A stretch of 64,000 nt of DNA from Dioscorea cayenensis subsp. rotundata (GCF_009730915.1 NC_052489.1:1116001-1180000); one strand, 5' to 3'; positions 1-12,299 are shown, numbered from the stretch's first letter. Program-made: numbers and translations. Notes: generated from the letters alone by a model not told the origin.

Positions 1-200
1 TTGACCAAAAGATCATTGGCCATATTATATCTATAATTCAATGCATTTATTGATATACAAACATAATCTTCAAAAAAAAATAACATGAAATTTCTGGTAA
101 AAATAAAAATTAAGAAAGCAGATCAAACAAGAAGAAAAAAAGATGACAACAAAGAACAAAAAAAGAAGAGCAAGATCAGTACTTTCATGAGCTCAAAATC

Positions 201-1344
201 TTAAAATTCATCCACAATGACTGAATCCCTGGGAATTTCAAATGCATCCTTTGATCTCAACTTCTTCACTCCTGCAGTGAAGCATACCTTACCAGAACTG
301 AAGCTCTCTACACTGACATCAGTGACCTTCATCCAGACCAGGACTTTGGTCTTCATCCCTTCAACACCTGAGAGCTTACCTCTTGACAGTACTCCCTTGA
401 CACGAGCCGCGTATCGGAGCACCGATGAGTCCTTGAAACATACCTCACAGTTGGAAGGCAAGTGAACAATCAGCTTCCCTTTGTTGTCATCAAATTCATA
501 GCAAATTATGTTCTTCGGGAAGAGGCCGGGAGGTAGGTTGTGCTCGCGGAGGAGATCCGGCAGTGGTTTCTGTTGTCTTCCTGAAGAAAAGTGAAAATAG
601 AATGAGCTTTTGATCATTGAAACCCGTTTTGATTGCATAAGATCATTGTGGAAATTTTTTCATGATAATTTGTGTGACTAAACAAATACAATTGATTGTT
701 TTCAATGTTTAATAATATATCAAGATCCTTCCCCTGTTCAAATCATTCTTACAAGCCCCATTGTTGATCAAAACTGCATAAAAGAATACCAGAACAAACT
801 TCATTTCTTTTCATCAGGAACCTTAAGCTCATTAATTTCACAAATGAATAGCAGGAAAAACTCTTCTTTGTTTAAATTGATATATTCATTCAGGAAAATT
901 AATCAGCAAACATGTAATTTGGAAATAAGAGTGATTTAGATTGAATTTCAAGGGAATTTAGAACATCTCATTCATAAAAAAGAATCAAAAAACAGATGAA
1001 ACCAGAAAAATGTTTCAAAAATCACAACGTCAAGTAAAACCTCAAGCATTGAATGAAAAAAAAAAAAGCACAAAAATCAAACCTTTTAGCTTTTCCAAGA
1101 CCCATTTTGCCTTCTCCTCTACAGAATTTGAGAACCGCTGTTCAATCATTGGAAAACCATATCAGATCAAAAAACCATAAGAAACATAAATGGCAAAGAG
1201 AAAAGCATGCAAATCAAAAGATTGAATTCTAAACAAGGAAAAAATCAAAGAACCCACAGAGAGATCTCCTCCAATGGATGAGAATTCCTCCTTGGCTTTC
1301 CTGGATATCCACAAGCTCCCCACTCTTGTCAAGGCCTTCTCCAT
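201..1344 (-). CDS. DUF538 family protein, three exons
   Basis: Three exons on the minus strand join in frame: 1344-1258 (29 codons, starting MEKALTRVGSLWIS), 1137-1083 and 580-201, giving 173 aa. Seen: donors GTGGGT and GTTTGA, acceptors ending CAG, and a stop TAA at 203-201. The product carries the family signature across its length, including the LPDLLREHNLPPGLFP segment (about residues 53-68), CYEFD, and a C-terminal KVCFTAGVKK-like stretch. Length and full colinearity match the plant DUF538 family, small one-domain proteins of still uncertain biochemical role (a lipid-binding/BPI-like fold has been suggested). Met 1344 is chosen because the family begins MEKALTKVGS; it lies directly after a long (GA)n tract in the leader. 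There is no signal peptide or membrane segment. The gene looks intact. Function beyond the family name is not inferable. Confidence 0.93.
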
Positions 1345-1350
1345 TGCCAG

Positions 1351-1351
<1 letters not shown>

Positions 1352-1404
<53 letters not shown>
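1352..1404. repeat. compound (TC)n(AC)n microsatellite in the DUF538 leader
   Basis: An uninterrupted TC run passes straight into an AC run. On the gene strand it reads (GT)n(GA)n and ends only a few bases before the start codon at 1344, so it sits in the 5' leader or core promoter. GAGA tracts are common near plant transcription starts. Length variation is expected here and could affect expression, but that is inference. Confidence 0.95.
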
Positions 1405-1410
<6 letters not shown>

Positions 1411-2138
1411 CTAGGAGATATACTCCCCACCAAACTAAGATCAGCTGTATCACTCCAACACCTAACAGCAAAGTTTTTCTTTTTCAACACTAAACTCATT
1501 TAATTATATAAATGCATATGCAAACAATTTAACACTAAACTCATTCCTTAACACAACCCCTGATAAATATGCAAGAGCCAAACATTCAATTAAAGAAGTA
1601 ATTTGCACACAATTTATTCTGCTTAGTCCTCAAGTTTCATTATTTTTCTTCAAATCTAAGTTTAAACATGCCCCCACGAACGGCGATCCAATTTATTGTA
1701 AAACCAAGATAGTGACGATAAAACAGGAACCATCCTTCATCATCAATTCAGATTTTGGTTTTATTTCAAAGCAGGACACTCAACTGTTTTCAACAATACA
1801 AAATTAGGAACCAAACTGAATATTGATATCAAAATCACTATTCTTTCCAAACAACAAAAGTTTTTCCAAAAAAAAAAAAGGTGAGAATTCAAAGTGATCA
1901 TAATTTAGTTGTAAAACGTCCAAGTTTATAGAGCTTACCTTGAGAACATGTGGTACCCCAGCATGTACATGTAGGTATAGTTTGACGTAAGCCAAAAAAT
2001 GAACACCTCCTAAATAGGAGAAAAAATTGATAATGCAAACTGATCAGATTGTGAAACAAATTGATGATGAGACCATAATTAATTAACAACAAATATAAGG
2101 CATCACCTTCATAATTATGCATAGATATGATCATGCCA
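1405..2138. other. spacer between NLR 3' end and DUF538 promoter
   Basis: AT-rich sequence holding the 3' flank of the NLR gene and the upstream region of the DUF538 gene, which are transcribed in the same direction. Short open frames here have no family resemblance. No clear TATA box or repeat was recognised. Confidence 0.6.
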
Positions 2139-5100
2139 CTAAGCTTGGTGTTCATATTCATCATTAGCATCTAAAGCATCAATCTCATCACTAGAAAGAA
2201 GTGAAATGTTGGCCTTGAAGTCAAAAGGTTCTTTTATATATGAGATAAACTTCAGCTGATGAATGACTCCAATGGAAACATTGGAGATGTGCTCAATCTT
2301 GGGCCAATCAGGACCATCGACAAGACACCTGCCAAGTGTTTCAACATCTTTAACCGTACCCACAAACTTCCTGAGTGCAGGAAAGATAGGGACATCTTTT
2401 GGAAGCAACCACTCTGGCAAGTGACTCACATATTTGCTTCCCCACTCCAGGATTTGGAGTGAAGGAAATACCCCCACATCATGTACTAATGCATCACAGT
2501 CTTTAATATCCATGGTATGGACTGTAGGGAAACCAGAAACCCTTGTGAGCTTGTTGTTGAAGTGAAGCTTTAAGATCTTCACAGATTTGAATCTCTCAAC
2601 CACTGTTAGGCTGTGCGCTTCTCGGATTTCCAGCGCAGTTAGGGCTGTAGCATGGTGAGTAAGACCCTCGGGAAGGGCCTTGAGGTGGGGACAGTCAGAG
2701 ATGTATAGCATGTCCAGGCGAGGCATCACCTTTACATTGTCCCTTGCTACCCATCGCCATTCTGTCCACTTTGGCATGTGAAGCAAAAATAATTTGTTCA
2801 ACTTTGGAAATAAGATGTTTCCTGTACCCATTAAATCAAGGTCAATACATCCTATGGACTCGGCGTCTGCAATTTCAAGATGATCCAGCTGAGGAAGCTG
2901 ACCCAATGGTGGAAGCTGCACACAAGCTGTACACCTCAATAACATTAGTATTCTCAAATTCAAGAAGATCACCCTATCCTGCATCATCCAAGTTGGGAAT
3001 TTAGAGCCAAAGTAACCATTGATTATGAGCCGTTGGAGTGAACATGGTGGTGAAAGCTGTTCCTCAAAGACCTCCTCGATCCTTGCCACATCCTCCTCTG
3101 TGAATCTTTGCCCCTCATTGCTACATTGTAAGTCAAGGTGATGTAAATGCTTCTTGTCTTTGAGAAATGATCCTATTTCTCCTCGGGGGGCTATGGCTGC
3201 CTTCTCCAAATTCACAATGGAGATACCTCTTAGCTGTGAGAAAGACCGGATCTCTTCAAGGGAGCACAATTCACCATTGGGGTCATTGCTTTTGTCATTG
3301 GTCACAAACCCAACAATTCTGTTAAGATGAACCAGTTTACCAATCCCCGAGGGCATGCCTACCAATGGAGTACCACTAACAGTAAGACATCTGAGCTTGT
3401 ACAACCTTGTGATACTTCTGGGGAGTCTGGATAACTTTTCACAACTCCAGAGCAGCAAGTATTGCAAATTGCTAAGGCCACCTATGCTCTCAGGTAGCTC
3501 CTCAATAGGGACAAAAGAGAGACTGAGGCATCTCAAGTGCAAGAGGTTTCCCAAAGACTTGGGCATGGTAGTAAGTCCAGTCTCTCGGAAGTTCAGAACC
3601 CGCAATGTCCTAAGCTTGTGGAAGAGATCTTCAGGTAGCTCATTCATTAGAAAGTTTTTTGCGAGTATGAGTGTCCTTGTTGAGGTTTGTTTTTTCACAC
3701 TTTTAGGAATTGCAGTGAGGGATTCGTCCCAAATTGCAATATGGTGTAGTCTCTTCATAGGAGGCGCAGACAATGAACGGGTCAGTGCTTTAACATTGCC
3801 AAAGAAATGCTCATCTTGAGCTAGATATAGACCAAGAGACCGCAACAGGTCATGCACTTGACACTCAGCTTTTTCATAGGTGTAAGGAACTGGTTGTAAA
3901 AGGTTCCTTCTCAGCAGCTCTCTGTAATATTTTCTAGCCACCTCTTCCACAATCAAATCTTTGTCCTCCTTCACATAGCCCTGAGCAATCCAGTGCTCAA
4001 TCAAAAAGGATTCAAACAAGACGAAGTCCTTAGGGAAAAGTGTGCAAAAGAGGAAACATTGTTTGAGATGAAGAGGCAAATCCTCATAGCTCAAGTAAAG
4101 GACCCCCATTACGCCTTGTGGGAGGTCAGTCATCCCCCAAGCCGGGTTCTCTAGTACTTTCTCCCACTCCCTCGGGTGCTTTTCATTTTCACGAAGAACC
4201 CCGGCAACTGTCCTGATTGCCAGTGGAAGGCCATGACACTTCTCAACAATTCGCATACCAATGTCTTCCAGCTGTCGCATATCCCATTCCTCGTTGGCAC
4301 TGAACACTAGCTTGCGCATCAATGACCAACCATCCTCCACAGACAACTCCTGCACATTGTGAATGTACACATCCCCCATTTGCAGTGTGACACGCTCATC
4401 TCTGGTAGTGACCAAAACTCTACTGCCAAGACCAACCTTAGACAATGGCTTTTTAAGCACTCTCTCCCAAAGATGTGAATCCCATACATCATCAAGAATC
4501 AAAAACAGTTTTTTATTCTCTACCGCTTGACCTAGAATATGCTGAAGTTCACCTACAGAGTCATAGTTATAATCACCACCCAAATGTTTCACAATGAGTT
4601 TCAACACTCTCAAATCGTTTGCTTCCTTAGAAACACAAATCCACACGGGTAGTGGCGAGTGAAAGTTTTCTCTGATGCTCCCGTGATTGTTGATCTTCTG
4701 AGCAAGCGTAGTCTTACCAATCCCACCCATCCCCACAATCCCATAAACAGAGATTTTCCCATCACCATCAGTGATCATCATCTCAACCAATTTACTGGTA
4801 TCATCTTCAATTCCACCACCAACAATGTCCGGCTCCACGTCGGGACCGGCGTCTCGTCCGCGAATCCCCTCTCTCCGACGCCTCACAGAACCAACACAAA
4901 CCAACCCTAGCTCCATCCCCCGCTTCAAAATCTCTCCCAACCTCGCCTTGACGCTCCGAATCCGACCACCGATTCTATGACGGAAGACAAGGTCACCAGA
5001 AACAGAAGCCAAAGGAGAGAAACAACACACCTGAGCAGTAGAAGCGCCGGAAACCCTCTCAGCGCGGGTCCGAGCGTGGTCGACGATGTCATCGGCGTCA

Positions 5101-5318
5101 TAGAAAGCATCCCTGAGCTCCGACAACCATGTCCGGATGGTAAGGTCGTGCATGGCCTTGTGCTCAGCATCGTTCAGGTAGTTTTGGACCAGACGAGCTT
5201 CAAACACGAGCTGCTGAAGCTCCGATCTCACAGCCCTCAGCAAGGTCACCTCGTCCTTCACCAGCTCGGCGATGGTGCTCACGAATTGGGATGCCAGAGC
5301 GCTCACGATCTCCGCCAT
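2139..5318 (-). CDS. CC-NB-LRR (CNL) immune receptor, single exon
   Basis: An uninterrupted 1059-aa protein. Order of parts: Rx-type N-terminal coiled coil (about 1-90, beginning MAEIVSALASQFV, with a WLSELRDAFYDADDIVD helix at 64-80 equivalent to the EDVID region); NB-ARC with P-loop GMGGIGKTT (196-204), kinase-2 FLILDDVWD (272-280), RNBS-B GSRVLVTTR (298-306), CHGLPLA (361-367), RNBS-D CFLFCTLFPKDF (421-432) and VHD (488-490) at the MHD position; then irregular leucine-rich repeats to about 1010. The tryptophan closing kinase-2 marks the non-TIR class. Such proteins are cytosolic ATP/ADP switches that recognise pathogen effectors directly or through guarded host proteins. The frame opens 43 codons upstream of the chosen Met, but MAEIVSAL is the usual RGA-type start and a TATA-like box lies in that upstream stretch. 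No frameshift or truncation was seen. Ligand unknown. Confidence 0.95.
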   Translation of the reverse strand: MAEIVSALASQFVSTIAELVKDEVTLLRAVRSELQQLVFEARLVQNYLNDAEHKAMHDLTIRTWLSELRDAFYDADDIVDHARTRAERVSGASTAQVCCFSPLASVSGDLVFRHRIGGRIRSVKARLGEILKRGMELGLVCVGSVRRRREGIRGRDAGPDVEPDIVGGGIEDDTSKLVEMMITDGDGKISVYGIVGMGGIGKTTLAQKINNHGSIRENFHSPLPVWICVSKEANDLRVLKLIVKHLGGDYNYDSVGELQHILGQAVENKKLFLILDDVWDSHLWERVLKKPLSKVGLGSRVLVTTRDERVTLQMGDVYIHNVQELSVEDGWSLMRKLVFSANEEWDMRQLEDIGMRIVEKCHGLPLAIRTVAGVLRENEKHPREWEKVLENPAWGMTDLPQGVMGVLYLSYEDLPLHLKQCFLFCTLFPKDFVLFESFLIEHWIAQGYVKEDKDLIVEEVARKYYRELLRRNLLQPVPYTYEKAECQVHDLLRSLGLYLAQDEHFFGNVKALTRSLSAPPMKRLHHIAIWDESLTAIPKSVKKQTSTRTLILAKNFLMNELPEDLFHKLRTLRVLNFRETGLTTMPKSLGNLLHLRCLSLSFVPIEELPESIGGLSNLQYLLLWSCEKLSRLPRSITRLYKLRCLTVSGTPLVGMPSGIGKLVHLNRIVGFVTNDKSNDPNGELCSLEEIRSFSQLRGISIVNLEKAAIAPRGEIGSFLKDKKHLHHLDLQCSNEGQRFTEEDVARIEEVFEEQLSPPCSLQRLIINGYFGSKFPTWMMQDRVIFLNLRILMLLRCTACVQLPPLGQLPQLDHLEIADAESIGCIDLDLMGTGNILFPKLNKLFLLHMPKWTEWRWVARDNVKVMPRLDMLYISDCPHLKALPEGLTHHATALTALEIREAHSLTVVERFKSVKILKLHFNNKLTRVSGFPTVHTMDIKDCDALVHDVGVFPSLQILEWGSKYVSHLPEWLLPKDVPIFPALRKFVGTVKDVETLGRCLVDGPDWPKIEHISNVSIGVIHQLKFISYIKEPFDFKANISLLSSDEIDALDANDEYEHQA

Positions 5319-5383
5319 TGTTGTGCTTACTGCGAGCGAATGGAACTCGCGAGTGAAAACACTGCTCCCTGGTCGACTTTGCG

Positions 5384-5411
5384 TTGACTTGGAAATATTT
5401 ATATATATTAA
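5384..5411 (-). promoter_or_regulatory. TATA-like box and W-box core upstream of the NLR gene
   Basis: On the gene strand TATATAAATA lies at 5406-5397, about 80 bp before the chosen start codon, which would leave a short leader. A TTGACT W-box core (plus strand 5384-5389) lies between them. W-boxes bind WRKY factors and are common at defence genes, but a single core motif is weak evidence. Confidence 0.35.
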
Positions 5412-6682
5412 AAAATTAATTATATAAAAAAAAAGAATTGTGAACAATATATTTTAATTTAATATTATTTATCAAAAGAAAATATCAATAACAGTTGTAA
5501 ATTCAATCGGTAAAATAAACATCATAATTAAATGTATTTAATATAGTAAATAAATCATAATTTTGTTAAAAAAATTTAGAAATTAAAGGTTTCAAACAAT
5601 GAACATACCTTTCAATAGACAAGTATTATGTATCAGAATTTACTAATGGTTGTGTAATTTTTTTTTCCTTTTTATAAATTGGTGTTTTTTTTATTTTTTT
5701 TGCATTATGTTTGGAGGTTTCTAACTCGAAATTTATAAAACACAAGTAAAATAGAAAATCACTAGGCTAAGTCTTGATTATTAGTTGCTGTGTAATTAAA
5801 ATTTAGGACAAATAAAAATGAATAATAAAATTAGGAAGAAGCTTAATAAATTTATGCGGTTTAAAAAGTAATTGTAAAAAATATATTGTCAATCATGTGC
5901 TCTTTAAAAAATAATAATTGCATAAAATAAATTGTCTATTATGGGTAACATTGTAGGTCAAAAATAAAATAAAATAATAGATGTTTGGGTTTTTTTTTTT
6001 TGTATTAAATGTCATTATTTCACTATGAGTGAGCTAAAAAAAATTAAAGCTTTATTTGATAATGAAAATGGAATTCACTGCCTTCCAAAGCCAATCAAAA
6101 TAAATTTTATCTTATGATAAGGTTTTTGAGATGGATTTTATTAATAAAACATTGATTTATTTTTTCTAATCTACTTCAAATTATTATCTCTCTTTATGTA
6201 TAGAGATTGATATTTTAATATTTCAATATTTTAGTACTATCAGGCAACATGATTGTTTTATAGACATTTTGGACAACATATTAGTTTAGTTTTACTTATC
6301 TAAAATCTTGTTAATTTAATTTGATCTTTTGTTAATGATTAATTCTAATATACAAAAATATTAAACTACTTTTATTATCAAGCTTTGCCAAGCCTTATAG
6401 AACATTGCAAAGCACACTAAAACAGCTAAAGGCAACAAATTAAATTTAAAACTTGATTAACCATTAATCATTCCTATAATCATAGTTTTAAGAGAATAAC
6501 ACCCTACATCAATGCAAATTCCAATTTTATTTCAATGCAGGATTCACAGGCACACAGTCACAAATTTCAATTGTTTTCTTTATATCTTTGCCTCCCTTTC
6601 TATATATATATATATATCCTGATCTTTTATCTATTCTTTTCATATTAGGGAGCCAAGAAACTTGCTATATGAATGAACTCTC
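5412..6682. other. AT-rich spacer, NLR promoter side and CM1 3' flank
   Basis: Strongly AT-rich with homopolymer runs and a short TA microsatellite near 6600. It holds the distal promoter of the NLR gene and the 3' flank of chorismate mutase. No coding sequence or element with recognisable ends was seen. Confidence 0.55.
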
Positions 6683-9069
6683 TCAGTCCAACCTCCTCAG
6701 TAGGTACTGTACTTGAACTTGCTTGGTTAATGGCATTATCCAGTCACCATAGAGCTCGGCAACGATGTCAGGTTTGATTTTGTAAACCGGCGGCACACCG
6801 TTTCCGTTCTCAGTTATCACGACTTCCTGGCCGAAAACTTTGGCTTTGGTTTCTACCCGCTGTTTGATTGCGGTTTCCACTGATTCATATGTTAACATCT
6901 TCATGAGCAGGTCAGGATCCTACAGAAACCAGATTTCGGAAAGTAGAGATCAGATTATCGGCAGAGATTTGCAGAAATAACTGATGAAATGTATAGGTTT
7001 GTAATGGTACTTGAGATTTGATGGCAGTTTCGTAGGCCGAAGGATTTTCACGGAATTTCGCCTCTGCGACAAATTTGCCGTAATGGATTCGCTTAGATAG
7101 TGCCTGATTTGAATAAATCAAGATGATACACACAAACATGAAATTTTGTATGATTCGATAAAGGAAGTGGTGAATGTATATGAGATGGTTCGATCACCCG
7201 TACCTGAAGAACTATTGTATCACAAACAGCAGTCGAGCCATAGTTCCCATCATCGCCTTTTTTAACCAGCCTTGGAAGCAAGTTGTTGAAATACATGTCC
7301 CAGATCTTCTTGTTTATGTTGATCGAATCAGCAATTGGATGCAAAACCTATGTCAAGGTGTAAAAGGGTGTGAAAATCAGAGAGAATATCAACAACAGCA
7401 CTAGCAAACGACATGAAAAATTAAGAGAGCTTCTCATTGGTAAAAGTCCTGCTAAGCTAAAATGTTGAATATTTACAGTTGACTAAGTTGCTTCACAAAG
7501 AGATAGTTGCAATCGATTGGTAGAATTTGTCAAGCTATTCAAAATCAGTTGGCAAGGGCTCAACATAACCTGAATTGCTGAAAAAATAAGAAGCAGAATG
7601 CTACATTTTATATAAGCAGAAAATTAGGTGATACTATTGTAATTGCTCCACGGAAAAGTATATAAAACCACATTAAATTGCAGCATTTTCCTCAAAGAAA
7701 ACATATCATAATTCATGCTGCAAGGAATTGTTTATCTTTACCTTTGGGTATCGCATAGGGGGTAACTTGGGTTCAGGTAAATCTTCAGGGAAAAAAGGAT
7801 GCTCATCAGGACTATTGTATCGACCAACCTGAAGACAAAACACAAATAAAAACTGAAAACTTAGCAAAAAGGAAGACCTATCTCCGACAGACATGCCTTT
7901 CTTCTTTAAATGTTAGTATCAAATTCAGAGTTTCACCTGAGCATGCAGTTTTTCAGTTTCACGAAGCATGTACTCAATTAGAGAACCTTGAAATCCTTCC
8001 ATGCACACCACATTGCTGTGATATGCATCAGCATTGTAGCAATAATGTGCTCTTTCGACTAAGCTAAATATTATGCTATCTTCTTGCCGAATCAAAGAGT
8101 GTCGGATAGCATCGAGAGTCAGGCTATCACTCTCGTCAATTCGTTCCTCCAATCTACACATTAAAATTGTTTATGACAATGCCTGATATGAGCAATTCGT
8201 CAATAAAAGTGAACTGCAAACACAACTTGCATACACAAAATTCAGCAATGGCAATGATCATTGAGGCAAAACATTACAATTAAGTGTCTGCTTAAAAAAC
8301 AAAAAATAAAGTTACAATGAAATGAAAATCATAGTGAACCTTTGGTGCCCTCATATCAAATACATTTGCAACAAACATTAAGACTATTTCATTAAATCAA
8401 ATTTTCTGAACAGAAACCATTAAATACTAAAAGAAGTTAGAATTAAACATATAATCAAACATTCAGGAGCTCAGCCACTGGCTTGATTTAAATTCACAAT
8501 TGAAGTCATCAACAGAGATCTTACCAAAAAAGGGATTCAACTCATATAAGCATTTAAAAAAAAAAAAAAAAAACCTTCTCTTGTGGTAAAAAGGTCACCT
8601 TTTTTTTCTTCCTTTTTGTTCTTCAGATACTGATGAACAAACTCAAACTAAAAAAATCAAGCAAATAGAAGAAAGAAAGAAAAACTGAAGAAACCAAATT
8701 TCAAACATCATTCACACAAATCAGATCTCAAACCTCAAAAAACATACAAAACACAAATCCAACAACCAAACCCCAAAATAAAACTCAATCAGAAAAGGGC
8801 AATGGATACATCAACATTAAGACAACCAAAAGATAAAAGACTGACCAAGAAGCAAACTTTACAAACCTAGCTGAAGAACCAAAGGAACTTCGGACTTGAA
8901 CAAGCATCCTTTGAGGTGAGAATGAGAGGGAGAGTCCCAAGGTGGGGTTTTTCCATGGTGATGAGGTAGTGAGGGTCAAAGGAGGGCACAAGGAGGGTCT
9001 TTGGGGCTTGATGAGGCACTGGGGATTGGGAAGAATGGGGGAACTGGCCTTCAGGAGCTTTGCCTCCAT
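6683..9069 (-). CDS. CM1: chorismate mutase, plastid isoform (CM1 type), six exons
   Basis: Converts chorismate to prephenate, the committed step to phenylalanine and tyrosine. Exons on the minus strand: 9069-8867, 8153-7937, 7828-7742, 7347-7204, 7103-7011 and 6919-6683. They sum to 981 nt and 326 aa, and every junction is GT-AG and in frame. Residues 1-67 are rich in Ser, Pro and Leu with few acids, as expected for a chloroplast transit peptide. The AroQ-type all-helical domain follows from about 69, with ERIDESDSLTLDAIR, LIRQEDSIIFSLVERA, NINKKIWDMYF, VKKGDDGNYGSTAVCDT and the ending GDWIMPLTKQVQVQYLLRRLD-like helix. Transit peptide and length fit the plastid isoform, which in Arabidopsis (CM1) is activated by Trp and inhibited by Phe/Tyr, rather than the shorter cytosolic CM2. 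The gene looks intact. Confidence 0.97.
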
Positions 9070-9484
9070 TGGAGAAGGTCAAAGCTTGAAACTTTCTTTG
9101 TTGGTGGTGAAGGGAAGGGAAGGCAAAAGCAGGGGGTTGGAAAGGAAGAAAGGAGGGAGCTTTTATAAGAAAAACAAGGACTTTAATGAAAATAAATAAA
9201 TAAATAAAAGAAAATTGGAGTTTTTAGGGGTTGGTGGGCTGAGAGAAGGGTTAGGTGGGATTCTAGCAACAAGATGGGAGGGTTTTTTAGTCTTTTGACC
9301 ACTTCGTCAAAAATGAGAGGATTTTTTTTAAAAAAAGAAAAAAAATTGTGTTTTTATGAATTGGGAAGACCTAAATCAGGTGGTTAGATTTTGTATTAAT
9401 GGAGAAGTTAAGGGTTTTATTTGTAAAGGGTGTTTTAGGGATAAAAAAACTACAACAAGAATAAAAGAATAGTTTTTTTTTTAC

Positions 9485-9800
9485 AAGTGCGACAAGTGTT
9501 GCATAATAAACGTTAATAAACAGGTACAGTGACTATATGATTTTTAAAAACTTAACCGAATTAATATATTTTTTATCATGCAACTTTGGAGAAAAAAGAT
9601 TTGGCATCGTCCCATATGAGACCCAATAAACAATATTATTGACCTAGAGATTCGATTCTGGATTTGTCTATTCATCTTTTAAATAATAATCTAACGCACT
9701 AGGCAGTGATTGTTAAAAGGATAGAGTTGAATCTAGTATAAATGTTTAATAATTTAGTGATAGATTATTTGTTACAGTTCTTTATATCATACCACTTATG
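9485..9800. repeat. diverged dispersed repeat, copy 1
   Basis: Segments in the same order and orientation as the locus at 21025-21395: a CGACAAGTGTT block, an ACCGAATTAATA block, a CAATA-TGAC/TCGACC-AGA block, and a final ATCATACCAC/ATATCCCACC block, with different spacers between them. Overall divergence is high, so this is an old family. Class unknown: no terminal inverted repeats, poly(A) tail or coding sequence were recognised. Confidence 0.4.
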
Positions 9801-10016
9801 GAGTGTTTAGTAAAATCCTCTCATTCTATCTTGTAAAAAAAATAATTTTCCTTTTGTAGATAAGTGACAGAATTATTTTTTTATTTTTTTATTTTTTAGT
9901 AAAAATAGACAAAACACTCACCTCCATTAATGTTATAAGGATAAGTTGACCCTTCAACCTCATGCTTGCAACCAAAAAATAAATAAATAAATACCATCTA
10001 TTTCATATGATAGTTA

Positions 10017-10198
10017 GCCAACAGCCTTTCGATCAATTGACATTGGGTCTTTTGCGTAAAATGTTCATTTCAAAGAGAACCTGGGATCGAATCTCATAGC
10101 TTACGTAAAGTGAGGGTACGTGGGTTGGCATTAAACTTTACTTCCTATACATACACATCCCTGGGTTATGGTGCCTGTCGCCTTAAAAAAAAAAAAAA
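10017..10198 (+). mobile_element. SINE with poly(A) tail and perfect 10-bp target duplication
   Basis: The unit begins after ATGATAGTTA (10007-10016) and ends in an A-tract followed immediately by the same ATGATAGTTA (10199-10208). Inside is GGGATCGAATCTC, a fair match to a Pol III B box (GGTTCGANTCC), with a weaker A-box-like stretch upstream. Body of about 165 bp, a pure A-tail and an intact target duplication fit a tRNA-derived SINE moved in trans by a LINE reverse transcriptase. The perfect duplication points to a fairly recent insertion. Assignment to a named family was not possible. Confidence 0.75.
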
Positions 10199-12209
10199 AT
10201 GATAGTTATGAATTTGTATTTCAATCTACTCTTTTATAATTTGCAGTCCTTCTAGAAAAAAGGCTTGTGCAACTGTGCAAGTAAAATTATTCTTATTTAT
10301 TCTATTAATATTCTTTAACCTACCAATCAACAATAATCAAAATAACTAAAATAAAAAAAATAAGAACACAAAATTGGTAATACAGTTCAGCACCAAATGC
10401 ATATATGTTGAATCAAACTTGGAGAATAAATCCGCTCCACTAAAATAAGAGACAAACAAATTACAACCTTGACTCTTCAATCATAATGGGGATCAACACA
10501 TGGGATCCTTTCCTAAAAATTTAGCTCCTAATTAATCCATGTGGAAAGTAAGAAACATCAACCTTAATAATAGGGGCGGCTTAAGAGTAAAGCTAATCAA
10601 ACAACCGCTTTAGGCCCTTAATTTAAACTAATATAGTTTTTAAAATCTTATCACTATGATTATAATAATAACTATGTACTGCTAACTAATAACTTTTAAA
10701 TTTAATTTGTGGCCTCATTATTAACTTTAAATTTTTAAAATTTTTAAAATCTTATCCATGAAATCATAATAATTATTTGTTTTATAATTAATTACTATTT
10801 AAACTTTTTATTTAATACTGCAACAATTTTCAAATCTTCCATCAACTAGCTTTTTAAAATAAAAACTAATGAATTAAATTCTTAATTTTTTTTTTACTTT
10901 AATGTATGATTAATTTTGTTTTTCTCTCAACAAACAAATCTATTTCCAAAAAAATATATATATATGTAGCTTCTGTTAGGTTGAAAAGATTAAACAATTT
11001 TTCATTAACACAAAACCTACAATGTAGAAGGTATATATAGATATACAGTTATATAAATAAGGTAGCTATACAAATATAGATATACAGCTGTATACACAGC
11101 TGTATTCCCTAACAGCTTCAATACATAATTAATTCTCTTCTTCTCTCAACAAATAAATTTATTTAAAAAAAAAAAAATGTAGCTTCAACACTTTTTTTAA
11201 TAAATTTTTTTTTATGCTTGGGCTTTTGTAAGCCTTGAGACAAGTCTGCTTAATAACCGTCAAATCTACTTAATCACCAAACTAACAAATAATGGTAACA
11301 TTTAAAAATGCATTAGAGAAACTATAGCATTTCAAACCTAACATGTTCAACTTATTACCAATAACAACAGTAACAATCCATTAATTAGTCTCAGCTATTT
11401 GGGTCAGCAACATGAATCCTTCTCCTGTACATCACTCTATTAAAGGCCGGAAAACTAGCTAAACCGAACTCAAACATATTATTTTTATAAATTTTTTATT
11501 AAAACACTTTTTAAATTTACCTTTTTCTCTTTTACCATGCTCTACCTAAAAGTCTTCCACCTTTATTAAGAGATATTTACTAATCATCTAAAGACATCAC
11601 CATACCATCTCAACTGGTTATCTCTTAACTTTTTACTAACATGTGATATTGTCAATTTATTTTGAAAAAATTCATTCTTTAATCGGTCATTATTAGTAAT
11701 ATGTAACATTTATCTCAATATTCCCATCTCAATCATGCCCATCTTTTGATTAAATTGTTTATTAATCGCTCCAACATTCTAACTAATACATCATAGCTAA
11801 TGTAATAATCTTTTTATAAAATTTACATTTCAATTTAATTAATATCAAACTATGATTATCTAAATTTTCCACAATTTTATTTATTGATATATATATATAT
11901 ATATACATGTTTATTCTTTAAAACAATTTACAATATGCGTAGACAGTTAGTAAAACCCACACACCATCATCATTTATTTATGTTATTTATAATCAAAATT
12001 AAATATTTTCATGTTCTTTTCCCATGTGATGGAATTTTATAAATATATAACAAAAAAATTAAGCTAAATAAATTTGCACCTCTCTTTCTCCGAATTATCA
12101 AACAAAACTATCCAAAACAAAAAAAAAAACAAAAACTTTCTTCTTCTAATTTTAAGTTGATCCAAACAATATAACAAATAACAATAACTTTTGGATATAA
12201 ACAAATAAA

Positions 12210-12299
12210 TAAATACTAACGGCCTTGGGTCGACGTTGAGTCTTGCTTCTTACACGTGCACGTTTTTGGGTTTTGGTGCTTGTCGTCTTTTTCAAAAAA

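Noticed and set aside
1804-2170. Short minus-strand frames 3' of the NLR gene
   Set aside because: No similarity to LRR or other domains; the NLR stop at 2139 is clear, so these are 3' flank noise.
4977-5387. Plus-strand frame opposite the NLR coiled coil
   Set aside because: Antisense to a complete CNL protein; no independent signal.
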